Source: Nitratireductor mangrovi (GTDB taxonomy: Bacteria; Pseudomonadota; Alphaproteobacteria; Rhizobiales; Rhizobiaceae). Taken from it: DNA of 64,000 nucleotides. The notes beneath the pieces are model-generated. The model ran no database searches, was not told the origin of the DNA, and saw only the letters and a list, made by a program, of their open reading frames with translations. Of this stretch, positions 51,428 to 61,120 are shown one piece after another; positions within the stretch are counted from its first letter, which is position 1; each line of letters begins with the position of its first letter. The stretch is taken from assembly GCF_007922615.2 (NCBI RefSeq), contig NZ_CP042301.2, forward strand, positions 186,001 through 250,000, read 5' to 3'. Both the position numbers and the translations under genes were made by a program.

Positions 51428-52948
51428 CTATTCCGTTACGATGAGCGACATGATGCGCTCCTGGCTGGCTTCCGCGGCGGTCAGCTCGCCGACCAGCGAT
51501 CCTTCGTTCATCACGTAGATGCGGTCGCACATGCCGAGCATCTCAGGCATCTCCGAGGAGATCATCAGCACGCCTTTGCCCTCCGCCGACAGCTCGTTGA
51601 TGATGCTGTAGATCTCGAACTTGGCGCCGACGTCGATGCCGCGCGTCGGCTCGTCGAGGATCAGCACATCCGGCCCGGCAAAGAGCCATTTCGACAGCAC
51701 CACCTTCTGCTGGTTGCCGCCCGACAGGTTGACCACCTTCTGGAACACCGACGGGGTGCGGATGTTCATGGCGGCGCGGTATTTTTCCGCGACCTGCGTC
51801 TCGCGGGTTTCCGAGATCACGCCTTGCGAGGAGACGGCCTTGAGATTGGCCAGCGTCACGTTGCGTTCGATCGTTTCGTCGAGGATGAGGCCCAGCGTCT
51901 TGCGGTCCTCGGTCACATAGGCAAGGCCGGCGGCGATCGCCCGGTCGACCTGCGACACGTCGACCGGCTGTCCGCGCAACCGTACCTCGCCAGAAATCCT
52001 GCGTCCGTAGCTGCGCCCGAAGATGCTCATTGCCAGTTCGGTACGTCCGGAACCCATCAGGCCGGCGATGCCGACGACTTCGCCGGAACGCACAGTCAGG
52101 TTGGCGTCGTGGATCACCTGACGGTCCGCGTGCTCGGCGTGCCAGACGTTCCAGTTCCTGACCTCCATCAGGATGTCGCCGGCGCGCCGCTCGCGCTCGG
52201 GATAGCGGTGCGCCATGTCGCGACCGACCATGTCGCGGACGATGCGGTCCTCGGTGATCGGGTCGGTACGGGCATCGAGGGTCGAGATCGTCGTGCCGTC
52301 GCGGATGACGGTCACCCGGTCGGCGATGCGCCGCACCTCGTTGAGCTTGTGGCTGATAATGATGGAGGTGACGCCTTGCGCCTTGAGTTCGAGCAGCAGG
52401 TCGAGAAGCGCCTGGCTGTCGCTTTCCGAAAGTGCCGCGGTCGGCTCGTCAAGGATGAGCAGGCGCACGTCCTTCGACAGCGCCTTGGCGATCTCGACCA
52501 GTTGCTGCTTGCCGACGCCGAGATTGTCGACGAGCGTGGTCGGCGCCTCGGCGAGACCGACCTTCTTCAGGAGGGCCTCGGTGCGTCGCAGCGTCTCGCG
52601 CCAGTTGATGACGCCTGCCCTAGAGCGCTCGTTGCCGAGAAAGAGGTTCTCGGCAATCGACAGCAGCGGCACCAGCGCCAGTTCCTGGTGGATGATGATG
52701 ATGCCGACCGCCTCGCTGTCGGCAATTCCGGAAAAGGAGGCGAGCGCCCCGTCGTAGTGGATCTCGCCCTCGTAGGTGCCGGCGGGATAGACGCCGGAAA
52801 GCACCTTCATCAGGGTCGACTTGCCGGCCCCGTTTTCACCGACGAGCGCGTGGATCTCGCCCTCCGCCACGGTGAGGTTCACCGTGTCCAGCGCCTTCAC
52901 GCCGGGAAAGGTCTTGGTGATCGCGCGCATCTCAAGCAGGGGTTTCAT
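51428..52948 (-). CDS. gguA: Multiple-sugar ABC transporter ATPase GguA
   Basis: A 506-residue tandem ATPase. Domain 1: [34 protein letters not shown]. Domain 2: [10 protein letters not shown] (R in Walker A, normal for the family), [30 protein letters not shown]. It shares the insertion after Walker A ([13 protein letters not shown]) seen in XylG/GguA. It is 12 bases upstream of gguB and 86 bases after chvE, with a strong hairpin between. Confidence 0.93.
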   Translation of the reverse strand: MKPLLEMRAITKTFPGVKALDTVNLTVAEGEIHALVGENGAGKSTLMKVLSGVYPAGTYEGEIHYDGALASFSGIADSEAVGIIIIHQELALVPLLSIAENLFLGNERSRAGVINWRETLRRTEALLKKVGLAEAPTTLVDNLGVGKQQLVEIAKALSKDVRLLILDEPTAALSESDSQALLDLLLELKAQGVTSIIISHKLNEVRRIADRVTVIRDGTTISTLDARTDPITEDRIVRDMVGRDMAHRYPERERRAGDILMEVRNWNVWHAEHADRQVIHDANLTVRSGEVVGIAGLMGSGRTELAMSIFGRSYGRRISGEVRLRGQPVDVSQVDRAIAAGLAYVTEDRKTLGLILDETIERNVTLANLKAVSSQGVISETRETQVAEKYRAAMNIRTPSVFQKVVNLSGGNQQKVVLSKWLFAGPDVLILDEPTRGIDVGAKFEIYSIINELSAEGKGVLMISSEMPEMLGMCDRIYVMNEGSLVGELTAAEASQERIMSLIVTE

Positions 52949-52987
52949 CGCCGTGACCCGATGTGCCGCCGGTGGTTTTGCGAGCGT

Positions 52988-53018
52988 GCGCCCGCGCGCT
53001 GGGTTTTCGCGCGGGCGC
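52988..53018 (-). promoter_or_regulatory. Hairpin between chvE and gguA
   Basis: A perfect 11-bp stem, GCGCCCGCGCG (52988-52998) with CGCGCGGGCGC (53008-53018), with a 9-base loop. It lies 17 bases beyond the chvE stop on the minus strand and has no T-run downstream. It likely protects the chvE message or limits read-through into gguAB so the binding protein is made in excess (inference). Confidence 0.6.
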
Positions 53019-53034
53019 GCCCGGGAGGATCAGA

Positions 53035-54102
53035 TTACTTGATCTGGTCCATCGTATAGTAGCCGGAGCCGATCAGGATATCTTCCCAGTTGGAAGCATC
53101 CACCGAAACCGGCTCGAGCAGATAGGACGGCACCACCTTGACGCCGTTGTCGTAGGTCTCGGTGTCGTTGATCTCTGGCTCGCCGCCGCCTAGCAGGGCA
53201 TCGACCATGCCGACGGTGACGCGGGCCAGTTCACGCGTGTCCTTGAACACGGTCGAATACTGCTCGCCGGCGAGGATCGACTTCACAGACGGAACCTCGG
53301 CGTCCTGACCGGTGACGATCGGCATCTTCAGGTCGCCGGAGCCGTAGCCGACGCCCTTGAGCGACGACAGGATGCCGATCGACAGCCCGTCATAGGGCGA
53401 CAGCACGCCATGCACCTGCTTGTCGGTGTAGTTGGCCGACAGGAGATTATCCATGCGCGACTGGGCGACGGCGCCGTCCCAGCGCAGCGTTCCGACGACG
53501 TCCATGCCCATCTGGCCGGAGGGGATGACGATGTCGCCGGAATCGATCAGCGGCTGCAGCACCGACATCGCGCCGTCGTAGAAGAAATAGGCGTTGTTGT
53601 CGTCCGGAGAGCCGCCGAACAGTTCGACGTGCCAGGGCTTCTGGTCGGGGTAGCGTTCCTTGAGCCCGTTGACCAGCGACGTCGCCTGCTGCACGCCGAC
53701 CTTGAAGTTGTCGAAGGTGGCGTAATAGTCGACGTTCGCGCTGTCGCGGATCAGGCGGTCATAGGCGATGACCTTGATGTCGGCCGCATGCGCGTTGGCG
53801 AGCGCGTTGGAAAGCGTGGTGCCGTCGATCGCGGCGATCACCAGCACGTTGACGCCCTTGGTGATCATGTTCTCGATCTGGGCGAGCTGGTTGGGGATGT
53901 CGTCCTCGGCATATTGCAGATCGGTGCCGTAGCCAGCGGCCTCGAACTGTTCGACCATGCTGTTGCCGTCGGAAATCCAGCGCGCCGACGACTTGGTCGG
54001 CATGGCGATGCCGACGGTTCCCTTGTCCTGCGCGTAGGCTGCGCCGGCGAACAGCGTGGCGGCAAGCGCCGTCGTCGCCAGTACGGTTGTCAAAAGCCTC
54101 AT
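53035..54102 (-). CDS. chvE: Multiple-sugar-binding periplasmic protein ChvE
   Basis: A 355-residue periplasmic receptor with a Sec signal ([20 protein letters not shown], cleavage after AYA) and the ChvE/XylF-type sequence [60 protein letters not shown] and [20 protein letters not shown]. In Agrobacterium ChvE binds many aldoses, feeds GguAB and also modulates VirA. Here only the transport context is visible. GGGAGGAG precedes the ATG. First gene of the operon, divergent from the GbpR-like regulator. Confidence 0.94.
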   Translation of the reverse strand: MRLLTTVLATTALAATLFAGAAYAQDKGTVGIAMPTKSSARWISDGNSMVEQFEAAGYGTDLQYAEDDIPNQLAQIENMITKGVNVLVIAAIDGTTLSNALANAHAADIKVIAYDRLIRDSANVDYYATFDNFKVGVQQATSLVNGLKERYPDQKPWHVELFGGSPDDNNAYFFYDGAMSVLQPLIDSGDIVIPSGQMGMDVVGTLRWDGAVAQSRMDNLLSANYTDKQVHGVLSPYDGLSIGILSSLKGVGYGSGDLKMPIVTGQDAEVPSVKSILAGEQYSTVFKDTRELARVTVGMVDALLGGGEPEINDTETYDNGVKVVPSYLLEPVSVDASNWEDILIGSGYYTMDQIK

Positions 54103-54288
54103 ATTGTCTCCTCCCAGGTAGCGGCCGAACGGCAGTAGGCGCCGCCGGTCAGACGAACGGATGATGCAAACCGGACAAGACGGCCCGATCCTTGTCCTCC
54201 CGGGCCGGCGGGACCCTGGCCCCGCTCCTGTCGCAGGTCGCGATTGATCACCAATGACACATACCAGTCAAATGCGATTGTTTGCGTG

Positions 54289-54312
54289 TGATATACCTGC
54301 AATGATATATCA
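54289..54312. promoter_or_regulatory. Candidate GbpR operator in chvE/gbpR divergent promoter
   Basis: The 231-base gap between the divergent chvE and LysR genes holds TGATATA at 54289-54295 and a perfect palindrome TGATATATCA at 54303-54312, spaced 14 bases start to start, about 21 bases before the regulator's ATG. LysR proteins bind such paired AT-rich dyads. Function inferred; no other repeat stands out in the gap. Confidence 0.5.
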
Positions 54313-54333
54313 AGGACGGAGGAAAGAGCGCCC

Positions 54334-55329
54334 ATGGACGAGCCGGTCCAGACGGGAACCACATCGCCACGCCGCGACGAACTGATCCGCAAGGGTTTCA
54401 AGATTGCCCATCTGCGGCTCATCTGCGCGCTCAGGGAGACCGGCCAGATGAGTGCGGCGGCGGCGCAGCTGGCGATCTCGCAGCCCGCGGCCTCGCGACT
54501 CGCCGCCGATCTCGAGCGCATTGTCGGCGTTCCGCTCCACCTCCGCCACGCACGCGGGGTGGAGCTGACGCCGTATGGCGAAAGGCTGGCGGCGCGCGCC
54601 GAAATGATGCTGCAGGGCCTCGATGACACGGCGCGCGAACTGAGCGAACTCGAACGCGGCAACCAGGGCACGGTGGCGATCGGCTCGGTCACCGGACCGG
54701 CCATCGACCTCGTCCTGCCGGTGGTCAGGCACGCCCGCGTCACCCGCCCGCTCATTTCGGTGACCCTGGTCGTCGACACCAGCGACAGGCTGGCCGAGGA
54801 TCTGATGGCGGCGCGGGTCGATTTCTACATCGGGCGGCTGCTCGGCGATTTCGACCCCAAATCGTTTTCGCTGACCGAGATCGGCCCCGAACCGGTCAGC
54901 CTCATCGTGCGCACCGGCCATCCCCTCCTGCGCCAGCCCATCATCACCTTGCGCGACTGCGTCGCCTATGACTGGGTGCAGCAGGCGCGCGGCGGCCTGC
55001 TGCGCCGGAGCATGGAGAGCCAGCTGCTGGCACGTGGCATCCCGCTTCCGGAGAAGGTGCTGAGCACCTCGTCGCTGCTCCTCACGCTTGCCTATATCAG
55101 CCAGACCAACGCCATCGCACCGGTGGCGTCGGCCGCCGCCGACTTCTACCGCCGCGAGGAAGGGTTGGGCGGACGCATCGTCGCCTTGCCCGTCGATGAC
55201 CGCATCGAGGTCGAGCCATACGCCCTGATCACGCATGCCGGCCGTCCCCTTTCGCCAGCTTCTCAGGTCCTGTTCGACATGGTGCGCGGCCAGATCGAGG
55301 CGCAGCGTGAGCGGGCGCGGGACGGGTAG
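54334..55329 (+). CDS. gbpR: LysR-family regulator, GbpR-like
   Basis: A 331-residue LysR regulator. The helix-turn-helix lies at about residues 22-82 (FKIAHLRLICALRETGQMSA, then AISQPAASRLAADLERIVGV). It has about 20 extra residues ahead of the HTH, as in GbpR, the galactose-binding-protein regulator divergent from chvE in Agrobacterium. The effector domain starts near 110 (GTVAIGSVTGPAIDLVLPVV). GGAGGAAAG precedes the ATG. Probably controls chvE-ggu, itself and the dgoK-dgoA pair downstream. Confidence 0.87.
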   Translation: MDEPVQTGTTSPRRDELIRKGFKIAHLRLICALRETGQMSAAAAQLAISQPAASRLAADLERIVGVPLHLRHARGVELTPYGERLAARAEMMLQGLDDTARELSELERGNQGTVAIGSVTGPAIDLVLPVVRHARVTRPLISVTLVVDTSDRLAEDLMAARVDFYIGRLLGDFDPKSFSLTEIGPEPVSLIVRTGHPLLRQPIITLRDCVAYDWVQQARGGLLRRSMESQLLARGIPLPEKVLSTSSLLLTLAYISQTNAIAPVASAAADFYRREEGLGGRIVALPVDDRIEVEPYALITHAGRPLSPASQVLFDMVRGQIEAQRERARDG

Positions 55330-55461
55330 GGGGAAGGCTGCCACCGTCCCGGCTTCCGGTGCGCGTACTGCTATGCCCGGCGCGTGACATCCCCGCCGCC
55401 ATGTAGCCAAGCGCCGACGGGAAGGCTAAGGAGCGTCGGTTCCGAATGCGGGAGGCCGGCA

Positions 55462-56394
55462 GTGTCGGGAAAGAGGGCGAGTTTCGCGGGCGTCGACTGG
55501 GGCACGAGCCGCCTGCGGATCTGGATCATGGACGACGACGGTGGCGTGCTGGCCGAGCGGCACAGCGAGCGCGGCATGGCGACGGTCGCCGCCGGCGGTT
55601 TCGCCGATGTGCTGGAACAGGAACTCGCCGGGCTCGACGCCCCGCCGTCGCTGCCGGCCGTCATTTGCGGCATGGCCGGCGCCCGCCAGGGTTGGCGCGA
55701 AGTCCCCTATCTGGACCTGCCGGCACGGTTGGACAATCTCGCCAGGGGCGCCCTGGCCATCGACGGGGCGGCGCGGCCCGTCTACATCCTGCCCGGGCTG
55801 GCGCAATCGTCGCCCGAGGCCCCCGATGTCATGCGTGGCGAGGAGACGCAGATCGCCGGCGCGGCGTCGGTAGCGGCAGCGACTGCCGAGACGTTCTGCC
55901 TGCCGGGAACCCACTCGAAATGGGCGACAGTGTCGGATGGTGCGGTGACCGGCTTTTCGACCTACCTGACCGGCGAGATGTTTGCATTGCTGTGCGAACA
56001 TTCGATCCTGCGGCACTCGGTCGGGTCAAGCCGCCAGGTCGCCGCCGACAATCCGGTCTTCCTCGACCGGCTGCGCGATACGCTGGCATCGCCGGACGTT
56101 TTGCTTTCGCGGCTCTTTTCCATCCGCGCCGCCGGCCTGCTCGCCGGCCTGTCGCAAACCGACGCCGCTGCCGCGCTCTCGGGGCATCTGATCGGCGCCG
56201 AGATCGCGGCCGTACAAGCGCGGCTGGCGGGTGACGGCAGCACGGTGGTGCTCGTCGCGAGCGGCGCCATCGTGCCGCTTTACGAAGCGGCGATGAACGC
56301 CGCCGATCTGCCCTATCGTCTCGTCGATGCGGAAACGGCCGTGCGTGCCGGGCTGCTCGACGCGGCGCGGACACTCCTGGCGCCCAAAGGCTGA
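55462..56394 (+). CDS. dgoK: 2-dehydro-3-deoxygalactonokinase (DgoK)
   Basis: A 310-residue kinase of the actin/hexokinase-like fold that phosphorylates 2-keto-3-deoxygalactonate. Phosphate loop 1 is FAGVDWGTSRLRIWI; other blocks are AVICGMAGARQGW, MRGEETQIAGA, FCLPGTHSKWATV and VVLVASGAIVPLYE. The GTG at 55462 follows GGGAGG at 6 bases and is chosen over a GTG at 55384 that adds a low-complexity stretch. It is 15 bases upstream of dgoA. The 132-base gap ahead of it shows no gene. Confidence 0.92.
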   Translation: MSGKRASFAGVDWGTSRLRIWIMDDDGGVLAERHSERGMATVAAGGFADVLEQELAGLDAPPSLPAVICGMAGARQGWREVPYLDLPARLDNLARGALAIDGAARPVYILPGLAQSSPEAPDVMRGEETQIAGAASVAAATAETFCLPGTHSKWATVSDGAVTGFSTYLTGEMFALLCEHSILRHSVGSSRQVAADNPVFLDRLRDTLASPDVLLSRLFSIRAAGLLAGLSQTDAAAALSGHLIGAEIAAVQARLAGDGSTVVLVASGAIVPLYEAAMNAADLPYRLVDAETAVRAGLLDAARTLLAPKG

Positions 56395-56409
56395 AAGCGA
56401 AGGTAACCC

Positions 56410-57042
56410 ATGTCCCCCACCGCTCCCTGGCCGAGCCTGCCCGTTGGCATCGTCGCAATCCTGCGGGGTATCAAGCCTCACGAAGCCCTGTCGGTTGGCG
56501 AGGCGCTGGTCGAAGCAGGGATTTCGGCGATCGAGGTGCCGCTCAACTCTCCCGAGCCGTTCAAGTCGATCGACGTGCTGGCGAAGCACCTGCCCGAAAA
56601 CTGCCTGATCGGCGCCGGTACCGTGCTGACGGCGGAGAATGTCGACCGGCTTTGCGACGCCGGCGGGGAACTCCTTGTCAGTCCCAACATCGACGTCGAC
56701 GTCATGCAAAGAGCCGCCGACCGGCGGCTGGTGACGATGCCCGGCGTGTTCACGCCCAGCGAGGCTTTGTCCGCCTTGCGCCTCGGTGCGACGGCACTGA
56801 AATTCTTCCCGGCCTCGGTGCTGCAGCCGGCCGGCATCAAGGCGATCCGTGCGGTGCTTCCGGCCGCCGCGCTGGTAGGCGCGGTCGGCGGCATTTCGGA
56901 ACGGGATTTTGAAGCCTACCGCTCTGCCGGTGTGTCGGTGTTCGGCCTCGGAACGAGCCTTTACCAGCCCGGCTTCGATGCCGCGGAGGTTGGTCGCCGG
57001 GCGAGAAACGCAGTCACCGCCTGGCAGTCTCTTTCGGCGTAG
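56410..57042 (+). CDS. dgoA: 2-dehydro-3-deoxy-6-phosphogalactonate aldolase (DgoA)
   Basis: A 210-residue class I aldolase of the KDPG/KDPGal group, cleaving KDPGal to pyruvate and glyceraldehyde-3-phosphate. Schiff-base lysine is K131 (GATALKFFPAS), catalytic E42 lies in SAIEVPLNS, and LIGAGTVLTAENVD is the next conserved strand. The IEVPLNSPEP motif favours KDPGal over KDPG aldolase. With DgoK it completes D-galactonate breakdown begun by the dehydrogenase and dehydratase of the chvE operon. Confidence 0.92.
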   Translation: MSPTAPWPSLPVGIVAILRGIKPHEALSVGEALVEAGISAIEVPLNSPEPFKSIDVLAKHLPENCLIGAGTVLTAENVDRLCDAGGELLVSPNIDVDVMQRAADRRLVTMPGVFTPSEALSALRLGATALKFFPASVLQPAGIKAIRAVLPAAALVGAVGGISERDFEAYRSAGVSVFGLGTSLYQPGFDAAEVGRRARNAVTAWQSLSA

Positions 57043-57079
57043 CTGTCACCTTGGGTGCCGCTGCACGGCCACCGATGCA

Positions 57080-58183
57080 TCAGGCCGCGGCAACCTTTTC
57101 CGGGAACAGCGCCTTGAGCCCGTCGGTCGAGGCCGCGGCGATGCCGCGTTCGGTGATGAGCCCGGTGACGAGCCGCGCCGGGGTGACGTCAAAGGCGGGG
57201 TTGGCGGCGGGTGTTGCCTCCGGCGAGATGCGCACCTGGCGGACTTCGCCATCGGCGTCGCGTCCCCAGACCAGGGAGACCTCCTCGTCGGCACGTTCCT
57301 CGATCGGCACGTCCCTGAGCCCGTCCGAGATCGTCCAGTCAATGGTGGGCGAGGGCAGGGCGACGTAGAAAGGCACCCCGTTGTCATGCGCGGCGAGCGC
57401 CTTCAGATAGGTGCCGATCTTGTTGCAGACGTCGCCATTGGCGGTCGTGCGGTCGGTGCCGACGATCACCATGTCGATAGCGCCGCGCTGCATCAGGTGG
57501 CCGCCGGCATTGTCGACGATCAGCGTGTGCGGCACGCCGTGGCCGGCCATCTCCCAGGCGGTGAGTTGTGCGCCCTGGTTCCTGGGCCGGGTCTCGTCGA
57601 CATAGACGTGGACGGGGATGTTTTCCTCGCCTGCCAGGTAGATCGGCGAGGTGGCGGTGCCGTAGTCGACGGTGGCGAGCCAGCCGGCATTGCAGTGGGT
57701 GAGGATGTTGACCGGTTCGCCCGGCTTCTTGCGCCCAGCGATCTCGCGGATGACGGCAAGGCCGTTGCGGCCGATGCCGCGGTTGAGCTCGACATCCTCG
57801 TCGGCCAGCTCGCCGGCGCGCCGGTAGGCGGCAGCCGCGCGCTCGGCCTCCGGCAGCGGGCGCAGGAAGGAACGCATGCCGTCGAGCGCCCATTTCAGAT
57901 TGATCGCCGTCGGGCGCGTGGCGTGAAGCCTTTCCCAGGTAGCGTCGAGGGCGGTGTCGGACGGGTCGGCACGCATGGCGAGCGCCATGCCATAGGCGGC
58001 GGTGACGCCGATCAGCGGCGCGCCGCGCACCCACATGTCGCGGATCGCGGTCGCGGTTGCTTTCACGTCGCGCAAGGTCTCGACGCGAAATTCGTGCGGC
58101 AGCCAGCGCTGGTCGATGATGTCGACCCCCCAGCCGTCCTCGTTCACCCAGATGGTGCGGAAATGACGATCTCCGACGTTCAC
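57080..58183 (-). CDS. mtnA: S-methyl-5-thioribose-1-phosphate isomerase (MtnA)
   Basis: A 367-residue eIF2B-like isomerase turning methylthioribose-1-phosphate into methylthioribulose-1-phosphate. Catalytic cysteine block is [17 protein letters not shown], and the family signature is [40 protein letters not shown] is the N-terminal hallmark. The start is GTG at 58183, overlapping the mtnK stop as GTGA. The frame is open further but runs into mtnK. Last gene of the mtnK-mtnA pair; it could also act on other 5-modified ribose-1-phosphates. Confidence 0.93.
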   Translation of the reverse strand: MNVGDRHFRTIWVNEDGWGVDIIDQRWLPHEFRVETLRDVKATATAIRDMWVRGAPLIGVTAAYGMALAMRADPSDTALDATWERLHATRPTAINLKWALDGMRSFLRPLPEAERAAAAYRRAGELADEDVELNRGIGRNGLAVIREIAGRKKPGEPVNILTHCNAGWLATVDYGTATSPIYLAGEENIPVHVYVDETRPRNQGAQLTAWEMAGHGVPHTLIVDNAGGHLMQRGAIDMVIVGTDRTTANGDVCNKIGTYLKALAAHDNGVPFYVALPSPTIDWTISDGLRDVPIEERADEEVSLVWGRDADGEVRQVRISPEATPAANPAFDVTPARLVTGLITERGIAAASTDGLKALFPEKVAAA

Positions 58184-59448
58184 GAGACGTCTCCTTTGTC
58201 GAGCATGGCCGCCAGGGCGTTGATTTCGTCGAGCGACTGGAGCCGATGCCGGTTCACGGCAAGGTGCCGTCCGAGTTTCAGGGCCCTGGCCTCGCAGGCG
58301 GCCCTCAGTTCCTGGTCGCCGATCTCCTCGAAATCGGCATTGTGCGCCAGGCCGAGGATGCGCCTGTGCATTTCGATGCCGGCATAGCCGAGCATGTCGG
58401 TCCATATATCATGAATCAGGCAGTTCAGTGCCTGCTCCGCCCCGAGAGGATCGCCCTGATCCTCGAACAGGCTGCGGTGATAGAGCATGCCGTTGCGTTC
58501 GGTGCGCCACAGATGGGCGAATTCGTCGCGAAAGACCTGCCAGGTCTCGACGATCACCGACAGCAGGAATTGCCGCATGTTGTCGCGCGGTTCCTCGCCT
58601 TGATGGCCGCGCTGGGAAAAGAACGACATCCAGTAGTTGGACAGCAGCATGCCGACGTCGAATGCGATCGGGCCGTAGAAAGCGAACTCGGGATCGATGA
58701 CCCTGGTTTCGCCTTCGGTTACCATCACGGAGCCGGTGTGCAGGTCGCCATGCACCAGCGTTTCCGCGCTCGAGGCGAACCGGTGCTTGAGCCGCTGCGC
58801 CTCGACCTTGAGGTCGCGGTCGGCGCGCAGTTCCGCCACCAGCCCGTCGAGATGCGGCGTGTTGTGCTGGTTCAACGGTGCGGCGAAATAGGGGTCGGTG
58901 AAGACGAGGTTTTCGGTGATGTCGCACAGTTCGACATTGCCTGCGAACAGCGCCATGTCGGCCTTGCGCTCGCTCGCCTTCATCGCAAGGTCTGAGCCAC
59001 GGAACAGCGTGCGCGCCATGAACAGGCCGAGATCGCGGGCGATGCGCGGCAATTGCCGGCCGGCGATCAGCGCCTTGCGCAGGATGATGTGCGGGCTCAG
59101 AAACTCCATCACGATCAGCGCCTGGGCTTCATCGAAATGGAAAATCTCGGGCACGCTGTCCGGCGCGCGCCGCGCCTGCCTCGTCAGCGCATGGTATTCG
59201 AAAAACGACCGCTTCAAGGGCAGCGGCCAGCTGTCGCCGACGAGCCGGACATAGGGCAGTGCCTGCTTGACGATGACGCTGCCGGCGCCGCCTTCAACGA
59301 TGAAGACCAGATTGAGGTTGCCGTCGCCGACCTCGCGCACCTTCCATTGCGAGGGCTCGCCGCCCAGGCGCGTGTGCAATGCGTCGAGACCCCCAAGCCG
59401 CGCGCCAAGCGTTTCCACGTTCAGGGCCTCGAACGGACGATCCTGCAT
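58180..59448 (-). CDS. mtnK: S-methyl-5-thioribose kinase (MtnK)
   Basis: A 422-residue kinase of the choline-kinase-like fold, making methylthioribose-1-phosphate. Catalytic loop is [15 protein letters not shown], metal motif is [16 protein letters not shown], and the N-lobe lysine is in [14 protein letters not shown]. The ATG at 59448 lies 8 bases after GAGGAGGAGG; the ATG at 59484 and GTG at 59490 lack such a site. Divergent from a sugar importer with a strong palindrome in the 140-base gap. Free methylthioribose must be imported for this kinase unless an MTA nucleosidase supplies it, which fits the neighbouring transporter. Confidence 0.92.
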   Translation of the reverse strand: MQDRPFEALNVETLGARLGGLDALHTRLGGEPSQWKVREVGDGNLNLVFIVEGGAGSVIVKQALPYVRLVGDSWPLPLKRSFFEYHALTRQARRAPDSVPEIFHFDEAQALIVMEFLSPHIILRKALIAGRQLPRIARDLGLFMARTLFRGSDLAMKASERKADMALFAGNVELCDITENLVFTDPYFAAPLNQHNTPHLDGLVAELRADRDLKVEAQRLKHRFASSAETLVHGDLHTGSVMVTEGETRVIDPEFAFYGPIAFDVGMLLSNYWMSFFSQRGHQGEEPRDNMRQFLLSVIVETWQVFRDEFAHLWRTERNGMLYHRSLFEDQGDPLGAEQALNCLIHDIWTDMLGYAGIEMHRRILGLAHNADFEEIGDQELRAACEARALKLGRHLAVNRHRLQSLDEINALAAMLDKGDVS

Positions 59449-59523
59449 GCCGGCGGCCTCCTCCTCTATGCCGATCACTCTCATTGTCACGGGAGCTTGT
59501 CGGGGAGGCTAGGAACCGACCTG

Positions 59524-59550
59524 TCAAATGTCAAGCTTGTTGACATTTGA
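59524..59550. promoter_or_regulatory. Perfect 11-bp inverted repeat in mtnK/importer divergent promoter
   Basis: TCAAATGTCAA (59524-59534) and TTGACATTTGA (59540-59550) form a perfect dyad around GCTTG. It ends 38 bases before the importer ATPase ATG and starts 75 bases after the mtnK start. SorC/DeoR-family regulators bind dyads of this length, and such a regulator closes the locus at 63338. This is a strong operator candidate; the binder is inferred. Confidence 0.7.
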
Positions 59551-59588
59551 TGGAGCACTCCGTAGCGTCCATCCTTCGGGAGGAATTG

Positions 59589-61100
59589 ATGGCCGAGGAC
59601 GCCGTCTTTCGCATTGCCGGCGTGACCAAGTCGTTCGGTCCCAACCAGGTCCTGGGCGGGATCGGTCTCGAGTTGCGTGCCGGCGAGGTGACGGTGCTGA
59701 TGGGCGCCAACGGCGCCGGCAAGTCGACGCTGGTCAAGATCATGAGCGGCGTCTACCGCGCAGATCGCGGTATCATGATGCTGGCCGATGCGCCCTTTGC
59801 GCCGGCGACCCCTGCGGAGGCGATGCGCGCCGGCGTGGTCACCGTGCACCAGAACATCAATGACGGCGTGGTCGGTGCGCTGGACGTGGCCACCAATCTG
59901 ACGCTCGACCGGTTGAGCGGCAGCGCGGCGCCGCTGTTTTTCAGCCGCCGCCGGGTGCGCCGCGAGGCGCGAGCCATCGCGGAGCGCATGGGGCTGGCGA
60001 TCGACCTTTCGGCGAGCATTTCCGACCTGACGCTCGCCGACCGCCAGATGGTGGCCATCGCGCGCGCCATGTCGCACGAGCCGCGGGTGATGATCCTCGA
60101 CGAGCCGACTGCGTCGCTGTCGAACAATGAGGCCGAACGGCTGTTTGCGCTGATCGATCGGTTGCGCGAGCGCGGGGTGGCGATCCTGTACATCTCGCAC
60201 CGCATGTCCGACATCCGCCGCCTCGCCGACCGCATTGTCAGCCTGCGCGACGGTGCCATTGCCGGCACCTTCGATGCAAAGCCGCTCGACTATGAGGGCG
60301 CGGTCAACGCCATGCTCGGACAGGCCGTCGACCGGCGCGCCATCGAGGCCCGCACGGGGACCCGGCCGGTGTTTGCAGCCGAAGATATGCTGTTGACCGA
60401 AGGCGCATGTCCGTTCTCGCTCACCCTCGGCGCCGGGGAGGTGGTTGCCATCACCGGTCTTGTCGGGGTCGGCAAGACCGCGCTCGCCGAAACGCTGTTC
60501 GGGCTGCGCGCGCCGCTCGCCGGCCGCATGGAGCTTGCCGGCCGCCCCTATGCGCCGTCCAACCCGGGCTCGGCCATCGAGCGCGGCGTGTTCCTCGTTG
60601 CCAAGGACCGCGCGACGAGCGGCATCGTGCCCGACTTCAACATCTACGAGAATATGAGCCTGCCGTTCCTCGAACGGCTGTCGCGGCTGGGCGTCGCGAG
60701 GCGTGGCCACGAGCGGCGGCTGGCGCGCGACCAGGTGCGTGATCTCGGCATTGTCTGCCGCAGCGAGCGTGACGACCTCGCAACGCTGTCCGGGGGCAAC
60801 CAGCAGAAGGTGACCGTCGGCCGCTGGCTGTCGCAACCCTGCCATCTTCTGCTGCTGGACGAGCCGTTCCAGGGCGTCGACATTGCCGCGCGGCGAGACA
60901 TTGCCGCCAAGCTGAGAGCAAGCGCCGACAGCCGCGCGACGCTGCTGTTTCTGACCGAACTTGACGAGGCGATGGAGACCGCCGACCGCATCCTGGTCAT
61001 GTCGGAGCACACCATCATCGGCGAGCATCGCAACGGCGCCATCGACATCGACCAGCTGCTGGCCGAGGTGGCAGGTCGCGAGCAGGCGCGGGCGCATTGA
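59589..61100 (+). CDS. Sugar ABC transporter ATPase, CUT2 tandem type (predicted methylthioribose importer)
   Basis: A 503-residue tandem ATPase. Domain 1: [35 protein letters not shown]. Domain 2: Walker A GLVGVGKTAL keeps the lysine that other CUT2 ATPases here replace with R; signature [14 protein letters not shown]; Walker B LLLLDEPFQGVDIAARR, differing from the usual DEPTRGVDVGAK. The ATG at 59589 follows GGGAGGAATTG. Divergent from mtnK-mtnA and followed after 20 bases by the permease. The substrate, methylthioribose or a similar 5-modified ribose, is inferred from context. Confidence 0.9.
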   Translation: MAEDAVFRIAGVTKSFGPNQVLGGIGLELRAGEVTVLMGANGAGKSTLVKIMSGVYRADRGIMMLADAPFAPATPAEAMRAGVVTVHQNINDGVVGALDVATNLTLDRLSGSAAPLFFSRRRVRREARAIAERMGLAIDLSASISDLTLADRQMVAIARAMSHEPRVMILDEPTASLSNNEAERLFALIDRLRERGVAILYISHRMSDIRRLADRIVSLRDGAIAGTFDAKPLDYEGAVNAMLGQAVDRRAIEARTGTRPVFAAEDMLLTEGACPFSLTLGAGEVVAITGLVGVGKTALAETLFGLRAPLAGRMELAGRPYAPSNPGSAIERGVFLVAKDRATSGIVPDFNIYENMSLPFLERLSRLGVARRGHERRLARDQVRDLGIVCRSERDDLATLSGGNQQKVTVGRWLSQPCHLLLLDEPFQGVDIAARRDIAAKLRASADSRATLLFLTELDEAMETADRILVMSEHTIIGEHRNGAIDIDQLLAEVAGREQARAH

Positions 61101-61120
61101 GCGGAGGGGCGAAACAGGAC

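Noticed and set aside
49200-51530. A very long minus-strand open frame continuing from gguC through gguB
   Set aside because: The upstream two-thirds lies over the well-supported gguB permease in another frame and encodes an arginine-rich, low-complexity peptide. Only the part from ATG 50201 is the real gene.
57080-58405. A longer MtnA starting at 58405
   Set aside because: The extra 74 residues overlap mtnK and look like frame noise; the GTG at 58183 gives the standard MtnA N-terminus.
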